Notes: generated from the letters alone by a model not told the origin. Positions 45,825-57,140 are shown, counted from the first letter of the stretch. The stretch is DNA of 64,000 bases from Triplophysa rosa (GCF_024868665.1 NC_079913.1:12291824-12355823), one strand, 5' to 3'. Numbers and translations: made by a program.

Positions 45825-46325
45825 AAAATTCTGTAGAATATAACAAACAAATTTTTTTAGCAAAATATTTTTTTACAAAAAGTCCCATAGGAAAAACAAG
45901 TATTCTAGCAGCAGGGATGCCAGAAAAATACCATAATATAATTTTTGTAAAGTAAAATGTCCCGACCCGATTTGTAACTTTTGCAGTTGATTACTGTAAT
46001 TTGACTTTTTTTTTACAGTATTTCAAAACTACAGGAAAATGTAAAAAAAAATCTATTTTTTACAGTGAGCAGTGTAATAGTTTTCAGATGGTTCTCTTTT
46101 TGTGGTAATTTTTTTATCACGATGTCTATTGATTTTTTTTGCATAATGTGATCAGTTAAAATCAACACAAGAAAGGCCATTTTCTGAAGGCAAAATTTTA
46201 AAGGGGTGCTGAATTATTTATGATATTAGCATACAGTACTATGATGATGAACATGATGTTCAATAATAATTATGGTTTTTAATAGTGTGATTATTGTCAA
46301 TACCGATATATTGTGACATCCCTAC
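45825..46325. repeat. Decayed repeat fragments, including a hAT-like end
   Basis: ACAGTATTTCAAAACTACAG and AAAATCTATTTTTTACAGTG (46015-46069) resemble the terminal CACTGTAAAAAA repeat of fish MITEs. CCGATATATTGTGACATCCC at 46303-46322 resembles a hAT-type end (GGGATGTCACAATATATCGG on the other strand), but no partner end or duplication was found. Confidence 0.35.
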
Positions 46326-46929
46326 TCGCACCATTGCACTCCTTGACGAAATTTGACGAAAGTATATACAGTAAATATGGCAATCATTCAGTCTTATACC
46401 AGTACTATGGTATTATACCAGTATAGCCGGAGACGTTTATATTATAAACATTTTAAATATTATGGTTTAGTTGTCCAACAGATCCATAACAGTGTAGGTT
46501 TCCACATAAGGCACATTAGACACTGAACACATTTAAATAGTAAATTGAGGGGATGGATTGTGACATCTGTGTCTTTAAAGGTCAACTGAGCCCACCCTGA
46601 GACCAAATGTTACCACTTGCTTCTGCAACTTACCACCGCACACCATATTCACATGGGCAGTACGTGATTTGTGTCAACATGTGTTATAGTGAGTGTATCC
46701 GTTTCTGTGTGTCCAATGTGTTGGATAACATGTACGCACATATAGAGTGTCCACAAGACCATGCTGGAATGTGTCTCACAAAGAATGTCTGTGAGCGAGT
46801 GCGATCACAGGACACTGAATTCTCGGCCTGCCACAATAGGAGTTTTGTGTGTACTGCACCACTGATATGCCTGAGAGTGCATTCTCACGTGAGCAGACAA
46901 ATAGTCTGGTTCACTTACAAATTGGATGG
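46326..46929. other. Single-copy region
   Basis: No recognised gene. A plus-strand frame beginning at 46607 has several cysteines but no known pattern and runs on into the MITE at 46974, so it is not called. Confidence 0.3.
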
Positions 46930-47310
46930 TTTAAAGGAATGGTTCACCCATAATGATGGTTGTAGGATGTTTATTAAAGGGATAGTTCACCTAAAAATGA
47001 AAATTCTAGCATCATTTACTCACCCTCTTGTCATTTTAAACCAGTATGACTTTCTTTGTCAAGCAGAACACAAAAGAAGATATTCTGAAGAATGTTGTTA
47101 GCACCCATTCACTTGAATTGGTTTTGTGTCCATATAATAGAAGCGAATGGGTTTCCGGTGCTGTTCGGTTACCAACTTTCTTCAAAATATCCTCTTTTGC
47201 GTTCTGTGGAAGAAAGAAATTCATACAGGTTTGAAATGACATGAGGGTGAGAAAATGATGGCAGCATTTTCATTTTTAGGTGAACTGTCCCTTTAACAGA
47301 CATCCTACAA
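46930..47310. mobile_element. TTAA-family MITE inside an outer inverted repeat
   Basis: The inner element (46974-47296) has TTAAAGGGATAGTTCACCTA and TTTTTAGGTGAACTGTCCCTTTAA ends with TTAA at both edges and the usual AACACAAAAGAAGATATTCT interior. Just outside it, GGTTGTAGGATGT (46959-46971) and ACATCCTACAAC (47300-47311) form a further inverted pair. Further left, TTTAAAGGAATGGTTCACCC (46930-46949) is another family left end with no matching right end nearby. This suggests one element inserted into the arm junction of another. Confidence 0.82.
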
Positions 47311-47614
47311 CAATCCACCAGTTCTAGTTTTTACATAAGGTTTAGATGCAGGTTTATCTAAAATCATTTATATTTCACAATAATAAACTGGAAAAAAACA
47401 ATAAAGTGACTTTTATGTGTTTATTCTGTGTCCATCACAGTTTAATTCTATGTCTGGCTGTATCAAAAACCCTGTCAAAATGATAGAAATGTGTCCAACC
47501 ACAAAAGTTGAATATACAATTTGGTTGTATATATCTGGCTAAATGTAACTGCTTAAATGCCTTAAACGAACCCAATGGTTCGTTTTTACTGAGGATATGA
47601 CAATGATGGAGTAA
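47311..47614. other. Single-copy region
   Basis: AT-rich, about 300 bp, nothing recognised. Confidence 0.35.
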
Positions 47615-47874
47615 AGCCCATTGCACATTGAGTCCGAAATTTCCACACGTTAAAAAATAAATACGACCTCACGTTATGTCAATCACATTTACACACTGCC
47701 TCCGATATTTTTGTCCGTCATAAAAAAATTCAGACCGGGTTCGATTTTCTGCGTTTTCGCATCCGTAGCAAGCATTTTGAGTGGCCTTTTATAACAATTC
47801 AGAGACACCGTACAAACGAGAGGCAAATACGAAAAAACGCATACGAAAATTTCAGACTGTATGTGCAAAGACCT
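47615..47874. mobile_element. PIF/Harbinger MITE, 260 bp
   Basis: The left end is AGCCCATTGCACATTGAGTC and the right end, on the other strand, is AGGTCTTTGCACATACAGTC, the same pair of ends as 39918-40636 in opposite orientation. TAA flanks both sides (47612-47614 and 47875-47877). The left part matches the 3' part of the larger element, including CCGATATTTTTGTCCGTCAT and CGGGTTCGATTTTCTGCG. It has no transposase. It is an end-only derivative of the same family. Confidence 0.92.
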
Positions 47875-47877
47875 TAA

Positions 47878-49628
47878 GGATGGAAACGCTTTTCAAAAGT
47901 ATTACATACTGTACGCACAATGACACTGTCAAAATGAAAACGTGTAAAAACGCTGTATTACGCATGCCAGGCCAGTAGTTGGCGATGTTACCCTATAAAG
48001 AAACACTATGCCCCTGTGTACACAAGCATACCCAGGTTTAACACACTCGCACATGCCTATAGATGTAATATGTATTTTTACTCGCAAAATGCATCAGATG
48101 ATGAGTGAACAAACTGTGGTCATCCTCGTCTAGCCAATGTTACCAACCAACTTCACAGCTGTCATTAGAGTTCTTGAAGTACTGTATAGGCTACTGACTA
48201 ATCCATAAAGATAACGAGTCATATTAAATCAATTCATATCATTAAATGTCCATCAAATAACTAAACGACTTACAGCAGAAACCGTGAATGGTGAAAATAT
48301 TCCGCCAATGTTGCAGAAACATATGACATTAGAGGCCTATTAAAGAGCCGCGCTCATCGCAGGGCAATTTTCTGTTAAAGCTTAGGCACTTTGTAGTCCA
48401 ACCAGTTTTCCATTGCACTTAAGAGCACCTAAACACACAAACAGGCCCACACAAACATATATTAAAAGATGCACGCACACTCCCGAGGAGCCATGGTTAA
48501 TTGCACTGGCTGGAAAAGCATCATTAAGTAAAAGCGAGGAAATGCAGTTCTTAATGCGACTTAGTGATGCCGGGCCAATCAGACGGCTTCACAGGAATTA
48601 ACGAGGGTGCTTTTGGGCCTTACATGAGGACACATTTACACACGCCACCCCATAGGCTGCATGCTTGGATGCTTGGCCTCTCTCTCCTTTCAAACGTAGA
48701 GATGAAAGCAGTGTGGCAAGGAAGAGATTGCAATGCCAGTACCCTGCAGCTTGGCGGACATGTGAGCATGCATGCATTTTACACTTTTTGACACATGTGG
48801 GAGTCAAGGAATCACACATAGGGAGATACGGGGTTTTGTGTCAAATCCAGCTGTTTAGAAGCTGAAACCTTGTAAGGTTTTGACGTTTTAATCTGACTGT
48901 AATTTTTTTAAATTATTCGCGTCTATATCGTCTTAAAAATAAAAAGACCTTTTAAAATCTTCCATTCTGACTTCTTTTTCAAATAGATGTCAATGCATAT
49001 AAAAACCGGGTTATTTAGCTCAGAAAAATTGGTCTTGTGGAGAGAAATGTTTGACAGCCTTTTTGCCAATAAATAGTTTGAAAACCAAAAGGTTCATCAA
49101 AAGTCGCCATTTGCTATGCATTCAATCTGGCTGCTTTCTAGACAAGAATGTTCTTTCCTATGGGTTACCACAACCCTGCAGTCACATGCTCGTTGCACTT
49201 GCATGCATATGTTGATTATGAGAAATAGATATGACAGAAAAAAAACATGAAACACACACACACTGCAGTGCTCTACAGTTTTTGTCCCTGAAACCAGCAC
49301 GACACAGGTCATCCATGAGAATGATTACATAAAGCCATGCTTCATCAAAGACCTTCATTCTCTCATTCTCTCGAACTCTTTCATCAGCCTCTCTCCCACC
49401 GTCTCTCGTACACGCTCGGCCTTCTTTTAGGTGAACGTGTCACCCGGAGATCGGGTCATTACCAGTGCACAAGAAAGGAGAATTGTCATCTTGTCTATGC
49501 ATGTATGTGTGTATTTGTGTGTAGGTCATTTATTCGTGGCCATGCAGGTTTGGACATGTTGTGATGTCATCCAAGGTTAGCGTTCCATCTGTTTTCCCCC
49601 TCCTCTTACTTCTGGAACACAAGAGATT
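47878..49628. other. Single-copy region, candidate conserved sequence
   Basis: 48290-48620 is high-complexity with TAAAGAGCCGCGCTCATCGC and CCATGGTTAATTGCACTGGC. No gene or transposon recognised. 49240-49265 has a CA run. Confidence 0.3.
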
Positions 49629-49668
49629 GTGCGTGCATGCGTGCGTGCGTGCGTGCGTGCGTGTGTGT
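49629..49668. repeat. (GTGC)n microsatellite
   Basis: GTGC/GTGT tetranucleotide array of about 40 bp, fully alternating purine and pyrimidine for most of its length. Confidence 0.9.
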
Positions 49669-50186
49669 TAGGACATATCTAGATGTAGGCTAACCAGACC
49701 GAAAGCATTATTTGTAAAGTGCCATTATTTGGATTACATAAAATGTTTTAAAGGCCATACATATATGGACAAAGACATGAATGCTTGGCCGATGCATAGC
49801 AAGTGCACAGCATCAGTATATCTACCCAACATGTTTTATTAGATGTATTGTTATTTAAGTTATATATTAAATATTATATATTTAAGATGTATTGAATGTT
49901 ATTATTCGACTAAAAACAAAATATCGGTAAAAATGTGTCTGTAATTTTCACATTGACAGAACAAAACATTATTATTATTATTAATAGCATTATTTTATAT
50001 TCATATTTATTAATAATTATAAGTAATAAAATTATTATCATTATTATTAACAACAACAACAATAATAATAAATGTAGAATAAGAGTTTATGCTAACCCCA
50101 CAAATAGCGCCCCCTTGCAGTTATGCAGAGAATGTAACATATATTTTAAATGTTTTGTTTTAAATTATGAATTGCTAATTTTCGCT
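49669..50186. repeat. AT-rich region with (ATT)n/(AAC)n/(ATA)n tracts
   Basis: 49968-50072 is almost entirely A and T with TTATTATTATTA, ATTATCATTATTATTAAC and AACAACAACAATAATAATAA. The rest is AT-rich single-copy sequence with no gene. Confidence 0.7.
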
Positions 50187-50250
50187 AGCAACATATCTTC
50201 TTTTGTGTTCTGCAGAAGAATGAGCGTCATACAGATTTGGAATGACGTGT
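50187..50250. mobile_element. TTAA-family MITE, internal fragment
   Basis: ATATCTTCTTTTGTGTTCTG CAGAAGAATGAG and CATACAGATTTGGAATGACG match the right inner arm of the family. Both ends are missing, so only about 64 bp remain. Confidence 0.7.
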
Positions 50251-51726
50251 CCTACATTATATTATATTGTATCTTTTGATAGTACTTTGGCGATTTTTTC
50301 TTGTCTGCATCCATCGGCGGCACAGCTCAGGACAGTGGCTACTCAACTGTTTGTAACTGTGCCGTAAGACAATCAGCACGCTTGACATTTCATATCACGT
50401 CCTGCTATTGAGATTAATGGGCATGCTAACACAAAGCTTTCTGCGGGTATTATAGACCTCCCTGACACACACACATCAATAACATATAAAACCTGTCAGT
50501 CATGACAACAAAACCTGTCTTTCTTATAGACGCTTAGAGATTTGTGGAAAACAGAGACAGAGATTGTATGTGCGTGGCTCTGGTTACGGAAAAAAACGGA
50601 AGCGTGTCCCGTTAAGGCCGAAGGGAGCAGGCATCGACACTATTCCAATTACGAGAGAGAATGAGAGCGTAGAAACGTGCTTCGATTCGGTGTGTGTGAG
50701 CGCACCAGGGCGAAAGGGTTGTGTACGTTCATTGCCGTGTGTGAGCGCGTGTACGAGCATGTCCATACGCTCGAATGTGTGTCTCTCAGCAGTAATTGTA
50801 ATGGGACTCGAGGGGTCTGAGTTTGGCTGCCTCGCCGGCCCTCCACTCTCATTCCACACCTTCCCCCCATAATTAGGATCTGAGAAGGCCTAGTAATGTC
50901 CAGACTCCTGGGGCCGTCTCACTCGCTCTGCCTCAGATAAGAGCCCTTGCTCTGGGCGTGCAGGTCAGCCTTCCGAGAGTGCCAGAAACACCGTCATTCA
51001 GACGGGCACCTGGCCACAACATGCGCAGATTTCCGCGCATCCAAGGACGGATCGCAAAGGAATAAAAATCGATTTCGCCCACATCTCATCATCGTTAAAA
51101 GGCGGGTTATTGACCATAAATTTGATCAGTCCATTGCTACGTAAGAGATGCGCTCCTGATTGGCTATAAAGAGATCTCATTAGAGCGAAGGCGTGATCAG
51201 ATATAAACCCAGCCTGATAGGCTAATAAACGCAGACATGGGGCGCGCTGCCAGTAATGTGTTTCTGCTCGTAATTTTTATGGGGATGTTTGGGAAGGCAT
51301 TAACAGCAAAGATGAGCGCTCGCTGTGCGTAAATATGCTGTGATAGGGGTACGAGGGTGGGCAAACGTGGACGTGCTCACACTTAACCAGAAGCACCGAG
51401 AGGGAGCCAAAGGCAACTGTAGAGATGATTGAATCAGCGGAGGTTTGGCAAGACCGCTGGCAGAATGTTGACTTGGCATCTTGAATATGCTGTGTGTTTG
51501 ATGCTTTGGCTGGGCCGGTGAAGTCGTATAAACAATTGACTGTAGAAAACTGAAAGTGAAAAGGTAAACAGTTTTATTGTTCCCACTATGAGACTCTTCG
51601 GCAGTTGCATCATAGCTCACTGTGTCTCAGTGCCTAGCGTCACGAGTGTCACATTTCTAAATGTTGATGCGAGTTGAAATTTATAAACATGTAGAAACTT
51701 GTCTGAGACCCCCAAATTGTGTTACA
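50251..51726. other. Single-copy region, candidate conserved sequence
   Basis: 50560-51300 is GC-balanced and CpG-bearing, with open frames on both strands (50564-50872, 50584-50859) but no domain. TATAAACCCAGCCTGATAGG and CTCGTAATTTTTATGGGG occur at 51200-51285. It may hold regulatory elements; no gene is supported. Confidence 0.3.
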
Positions 51727-51900
51727 TGTTGTTTTTAAAACTGCCATATGTCATTTTTGTCGCCATCTCTGTTTAAAACATAAAATTGCAGGTTACTTGC
51801 AAAACTATTTTCCATAGGTGGGTTGAAGTCATAGACTGTATAAAACATGGACGTATTGTCTGTGATGTCACACGTAGGTTTGTGAAGAGCAATTTTGAAG

Positions 51901-52450
51901 TAGAGCTGTAATCGGGCCTTTAAAATTAGACCCGACCGGGTCCGAGCCCGACAAGTACATTTTGAAAAAGCCCGAACCCGTTTACAGCCGGACATTAGGC
52001 TATTCAAATGTGCGCACGCACACAGCTTTTGTCAAGAATGCGTCATTTATACATGTTTTAACATAATTTATTAATGACTAACGTAGGCTATAGGCCACTT
52101 GGAAGTTGGAACAAAGAAATAAAATAAGTCCTCTGTAACATCGTAACATCTCACATATCCCACTGGCTCATTATTCTCATTATGCACATGGTCAAAACTT
52201 TTCCTCACCTCAGACTTTGCTTTAGTTGCTGGTGCAACCAAAACGTAATCGCCAGAGGCAAGCCTCCGTTTAACCTCCTCAGCATCCATTTTCGCATCTT
52301 TCTCGCGCTAATCGGAAAGCATCACATGACCGCTCATTTACCGCGCAAGCCCGAGCCCGGCCCGAGCCCGTGTAAAATGATCGAAATTAAGCCCGAACCC
52401 GACCGAAACCGTCGGGTCACGTCGGGTCAGGGCAAAGATCTTCAGCTCTA
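51901..52450. mobile_element. hAT element, 550 bp, perfect 8-bp duplication
   Basis: The ends are TAGAGCTGTAATCGGGCCTT and, on the other strand, TAGAGCTGAAGATCTTTGCC. TTTTGAAG flanks both sides exactly (51893-51900 and 52451-52458). Both subterminal regions are full of CCCGA words: CCCGACCGGGTCCGAGCCCG on the left, GCCCGAGCCCGGCCCGAGCC and GTCGGGTCACGTCGGGTCAG on the right, plausibly transposase-binding repeats. The minus strand keeps a short transposase remnant. Confidence 0.93.
52071..52289 (-). pseudogene. hAT transposase N-terminal remnant (BED-finger-like)
   Basis: A 72-codon frame inside the hAT element starts MDAEEVKRRLASGDYVLVAP and continues KSFDHVHNENNEPVGYVRC. The order of a short leader, then a K-SFD motif, an acidic/Asn-rich loop and a Cys resembles the start of BED-type zinc-finger domains in hAT transposases, where an aromatic residue usually precedes K-SFD (here it is Arg) and two cysteines are expected at the finger start (only one, residue 48, is seen). 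After residue 48 the frame is non-homologous. No RNase H-like catalytic core or C-terminal dimerisation region is present. It is a non-functional fragment left by internal deletion, sharing its minus orientation with the element. Confidence 0.6.
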
Positions 52451-52636
52451 TTTTGAAGCCTAAAGTGGGCGGAGCCGGTCGTCTCCATCTTGGCAGCGCG
52501 GCGCTGCATGTCGCTCCCAAAAATGGGTAAAAAGGCGGGACGTGGGTGGAGCTGAGGTGCATGGTTGCTGAAACCACCTGTCACTATAGCCATTGAGAGA
52601 GAGAGTTCTGCCAACGGAAGTCCAAAACGCTGGAGC

Positions 52637-53016
52637 GTCACGTGATTCATGGAGCCTTCAGATAGTTCCAGGAAGTTACTTTTTCTCTTTAATTGCTTTA
52701 TTTCTTTCATTTTTTTATTGATTAAATGGCTTTCGTCTTTAAATGGGTTAAAAGTTTACCTCAGTTGGTCTGTTTAGTCGCAGTTCCATGCGTAACTAGT
52801 AACTTCTGGGAACTATTGAGAGCCCGTGTCACGTGATTCATGGAGCCTTCACATAGTTCCAGGAAGTTACTTTTTCTCTTTAAATGCTTTATTTCTTTCA
52901 TTTTTTTATTCATTAAATGGCTTTCGTCTTTAAATGGGTTTAGAAGTTTACCTCAGTTGGTCTGTTTAGTTGCATCTCCCTGCGTTACTAGTAACGTCCG
53001 GGAACTATTGAGAGCC
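52637..53016. repeat. 191-bp tandem duplication
   Basis: Two direct copies start at 52637 and 52828, each beginning GTCACGTGATTCATGGAGCC and ending GGGAACTATTGAGAGCC. The copies differ at scattered sites (for example CTTTAATTGC against CTTTAAATGC, and GTCGCAGTTCC against GTTGCATCTCC). Both lie inside the inverted GCCATTGAGAGAG arms. Confidence 0.92.
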
Positions 53017-53385
53017 TCCATGAACCGCCTTTGCTGTGAAAAAACTGTTCTATTGGAGTCAACGGAGTTGACGCGTCTCTCTCTCTCAATGGCTCTGCCT
53101 GTCACTTAAGTGACCACGCCCTTAATTATGCAGAATTTTAAGGCTCAATATAATTTAAATAGATGAGTTATAAAACATTCACCCCCCTCACAGTTATCAT
53201 GAAGGGCAAAATTTGCTATATAGACTAAAATCAATTTTTGTACCAGGCTGTAAACATCATTTTTCTGCTATAAAGTTGGGGCTCAATGAGATTCTGCTCT
53301 CTTTTGGAGCCAGTCTCTAGCGGCCAGTCAATGAATTGCAGTTTAAGTCACTTCCGTGTTGGTGTCACGAGAGAGACCGGACGGT

Positions 53386-55022
53386 TGGCGCTCGGTTGAA
53401 ATCAAATGATTCAAACTAACATTCAGCACAAAATGATACCTGACAGCTCGAATTATACGTCACTATTGTAAGCTTACCATTGTGAATTGGGGAACGATAA
53501 GGAGATGGTTTTGAACACTGATGTTTTATGTACTTGATTTTTGTTCGTTTTTAACCAAAAACAAATGAACAGACTGCAGTTTTAAATGCAATAACAACCC
53601 TGAAGGAATCCTGACTTGTTTTACAAGAGATTTGGGGACAGGAAGTTTTGAAATCGGCAATAAAAAACAAGCGGAATAACATGAGTGTGCTGAGGAATAT
53701 ATTGTCTACTCAGGCCTATCGAAAGACAAAATTCTTGAACGTCTTTTAAAGATTCGCAAACACAGTTTTCCCTTTTGAAGTGCTCGACCTGTGCACCCAA
53801 CACCCAGAAATCGCATTAAGCCAGTCAGAGCTAGTCGCAGTTGCGTGCAATATGCATCAGATTGTTCACGGTTAAGGGCTCTGCATACTACATTCGAAAT
53901 CGAAAAACGACCGTCTGTGACCTGATTTCGAACAAAATCTGGTCCAAACGACAATTCGTTTCACTAGTTCGCAGCACCAAACCAAACAGAACTCTCCGGG
54001 AAAGTTCGTGTTGGCCGGTAAACACCCTCGAGCCACCATTGGTCCATGGCCATTACGTAATAGGTGGGTGTGTTGTTTGTGTGGCCACGTGCACAGAGGC
54101 TATTTGGATACATCATGTAAACCCCGCCTCCAGAAACAAAGGGTTGTTGGATTGTTCGAAAACACTATACCGTCTATCAACGTTTTCGAGCTTCGTTTTA
54201 CCCCAAAACGCAGAATGAAAGCGCAATTCGCCTGGACTATGCTGAGCCCTTTATACAATGGCTGGAGAGCAGAAAAAGTGAGAAGAAAAACAAATGTTTA
54301 GTCAAAGTTTCGTTGATTAGCATGGCTGAAACAGTCACATCGGTACGACATTAAGCCAGCATAACCACGGAAACGCACAAAGGAAATATATCAAAGACAG
54401 AGAAAAGCACCAAAGAGAGAAGACAAAAATGATAAGAGTAAAAATATTGCAGGGTGTTGCCTAGACTCCAGCTGCGCGTGTATGCATGCGTGCACAGTGT
54501 GCTCATTAGCGCTCGGAGACGACAGGAAACAGACGTTCTTGTCTTCCTGCGAGAGCAGAGAAAGGGAAAGTTAAAAAATATCACACGCACACAGCCTGGG
54601 CTCAGTCACCTGACGTTAATCACAACGAAAGCTCCACTTAACCGTCCAACAACCTGAGCTCTGCACAGCTGGAAAAACACTGCGGCCCTCCTGCACGCAC
54701 ACATGCGCACGCTTCCGACTTTCACTGAACTCTTACTAACAACCAGAAAGTGAAAATACATTAAAACCATTACTGTTAATACGCAATCTACTCTCATATG
54801 TGGTAAACCTATGCAAAAAGACCCTCACAGAGGAGAACACACACTCACACAGTTGCCCTCTTGCTCTGGACCACATGTTGGACTTAATCCCCAGGGACCG
54901 ACACTCACTGGGCCATGCCGGGATGTGTGTGTGTGATCTCTTTTACGAGCATAAGGCCTGCCTTTCTCTTGACAGTGAGTAAAAACATAAGACACGGTGC
55001 AGACAGACCGCTACAACTACGA
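53386..55022. other. Single-copy region
   Basis: 53840-54300 has overlapping plus-strand frames with no domain. No gene or transposon recognised. Confidence 0.3.
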
Positions 55023-55290
55023 TTAAAGGGATAGTTCAGCCGAAAACGAAAATTCTGTCATCATTTAGCTGCATCATTACAAGCTCTCTTGTCATTCCAC
55101 ACCTATACGACTTTCTTCTGCAGAACACAAAAGAAGATATTTTGAAAAATGTCGGTAAGCAAACAACACTGGCCCCCATTGACTTCCATAGACGCTAAAC
55201 CACTGAGACGTTAATAGCGTGCGTATTCAAAGAAAGTCATATACAGGTTTTGAATGACATTAGGATGAATAAATGATGCAAGAACTATCA
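55023..55290. mobile_element. TTAA-family MITE, right end decayed
   Basis: The left end TTAAAGGGATAGTTCAGCCG, then CTTCTGCAGAACACAAAAGA and GGCCCCCATTGACTTCCATA. The right side keeps CATATACAGGTTTTGAATGA and AATGATGCAAGAACTATC but not the terminal CCCTTTAA. Confidence 0.82.
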
Positions 55291-56924
55291 ACACGACACA
55301 GTTGAAGTCAAGAACTCCCTTTGTTAATGCTAGCTAATGTAAAGATGTACACACACACACACAAACAGCTGGGGAGAAGGGATAAGACAGCTGGCAAACA
55401 CTCAGCGAGGCAAAACAACGATGGATGAAAGAGGACAGAAAGGAAGAAAGACAACAGTGGAAGTATTAGATCTTAGCTGTAAGAGAGTCCTAAAATACTT
55501 TAGGAAAAGCAACAACTTACAGTGATATTTATGACGGTAATGCATTAAAGAACACATGACATGTGACAGTAACCGGCGCACCAAAAATCTTGATTTTAAG
55601 TTGTTACAGTAAGTTAAACTCTCACTTAACATCACAGTTGACCGTGCAAAGGGAACAACTGCTATCCGAGTGTGTGAGATATTGTTTCCCATGACTTTTA
55701 ATCTGTTAATTTACAATGCTCAATATATGCAGCTCAGAAGCATTTCTATGCAGAGTGAATTCGCTTTGGAGAGGCAAATGTAACCGTACTACAATTGGCA
55801 CATTTAAGCCCCAGAGACTGTGATTCCCGTGTAAATACAATTCGACCGCCTTCGTGTGATATATTTGGCCCTTCTGATGGCAATTTTTTTCGCCCTTTTA
55901 GTGAAAAGGCTCATGAATTTTACTGCCTCATAACCTCATGATGCTCCCTCCCCCCTTTATAGGGGCGGGCCATCCAAGATTACCGAAGTTACATCAATAT
56001 ATTCTTTGTCTCTCGTGACGAAAGTAGTAGAAGTGTCCTGTCTATTAATTCCAATTTGATTCGTCACTTTATTTGGCCTGACCCGTGTGTGTTTGTGCGT
56101 GTGACAGTAAAAGAGAGAGAGGTCGCCTTCTTCCCCCAAACCCCTTTAAACTGTGGCGTAAAATCATAACAAATGATATCAGCATGTGGTCGAGAGAAAG
56201 GGAGAGAGAGCGAAAAAAAGAGAGATTGTTTCCTCCTATGAGTGGGACTCTCTCTCCCAAAGCGCAGCATCTGGAAAGACACTCGATTCTTTTGAATAAA
56301 AAAAGGAGTGTGCGAACATGAGGAGCGTTTCTCTGTTAATATGCATGAGGCTGCAGAATCCAAGCAGTTTGACAATAATCCCGCTCTACTGTTAACAGAA
56401 AATTTTATAAAGCAACACACTCACACAAATATAAAAAAACATGTTGTGTTCATAGACAGCCACGAGTATCATATTTTCCCTGTACACATTTATAATGTAA
56501 TATTCAGTTGCCCCAGATGCAACACAGGAATAAAAACCAACACATTTCATTGAAATATAGAGTTCTGGGTTGAGCAGTGTCAGCTTGCTTACATGTGTAC
56601 ATAACACAAGCTTGTAAGTGTTTCATTAGTTGTAGTTAAAATTTCCCAAATTAGCAAAATTTTGAAAAAACCTTGCTTTTGTAAAACTGCAAAATTTGCA
56701 TTTGCTGGTAGCTGGTTTGCTGGTTACCATGAGGGTTATGGTGGGACTTCAAACTATAAATATTGCATGTGAATCGTGAAACTTTACACACACAAAAAAA
56801 CAGGTACCATAAGCATTACCATAGAACCTTTTTCAGAGACCTCCTCAAGAATACAAATCATTTAAGTCAATATAAAAATCTCTTTAAAAAAAGTCTTTTT
56901 TCATAGACATTTCATCAGACGAAG
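55291..56924. other. Single-copy region, candidate conserved sequence
   Basis: 55840-55945 (CTTCTGATGGCAATTTTTTT, CTCATGAATTTTACTGCC) has the texture of a conserved non-coding element. 56190-56225 is GA-rich. 56700-56735 has GCTGGTAGCTGGTTTGCTGG, a short piece of the irregular cyprinid CTGGT repeat. No gene recognised. Confidence 0.3.
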
Positions 56925-57016
56925 TTAACTTTTGGTCTGTGTTTGGTTATAATACAATAATTTATTTTATATTGAATTTATATTAATTTATAATATTATT
57001 TTATTGTTTATTATTA

Positions 57017-57140
57017 CACGGCTCGTTGGAATGCTTGATTCTGATTGGCCAGTCGCGACATTTGCAGGTTCGCTATTCCACGGCTCATTTGAATGCTTGA
57101 TTCTGATTGGCCAGTAGCGACATTCCAAGGGTTGTTATTT
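57017..57140. repeat. 62-bp tandem pair
   Basis: CACGGCTCGTTGGAATGCTT at 57017 and CACGGCTCATTTGAATGCTT at 57079. Both continue GATTCTGATTGGCCAGT and GCGACATT. Confidence 0.92.

Larger units (their letters stand above)
51727..53385. mobile_element. Composite interspersed repeat with nested hAT
   Basis: 51750-51795 carries the CTGTTTAAAACATAAAATTG CAGG block of the TTAAAGCTGCA family. AGACTGTATAAAACATGGAC, then GAAGAGCAATTTTGAAG, continues across the hAT insertion into CCTAAAGTGGGCGGAGCC and CCATCTTGGCAGCGC. Inverted GCCATTGAGAGAGAGAG (52589-52605) and CTCTCTCTCTCAATGGC (about 53077-53093) bracket a 191-bp tandem duplication. The right part has CTCTTTTGGAGCCAGTCTCT and TGAATTGCAGTTTAAGTCAC. 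These are pieces of a repeat common in cyprinids; exact outer ends are uncertain. Confidence 0.7.

Noticed and set aside
46607..47101. Cysteine-bearing 164-codon frame
   Set aside because: Its last third is TTAA-family MITE sequence and the first part matches no known cysteine pattern.
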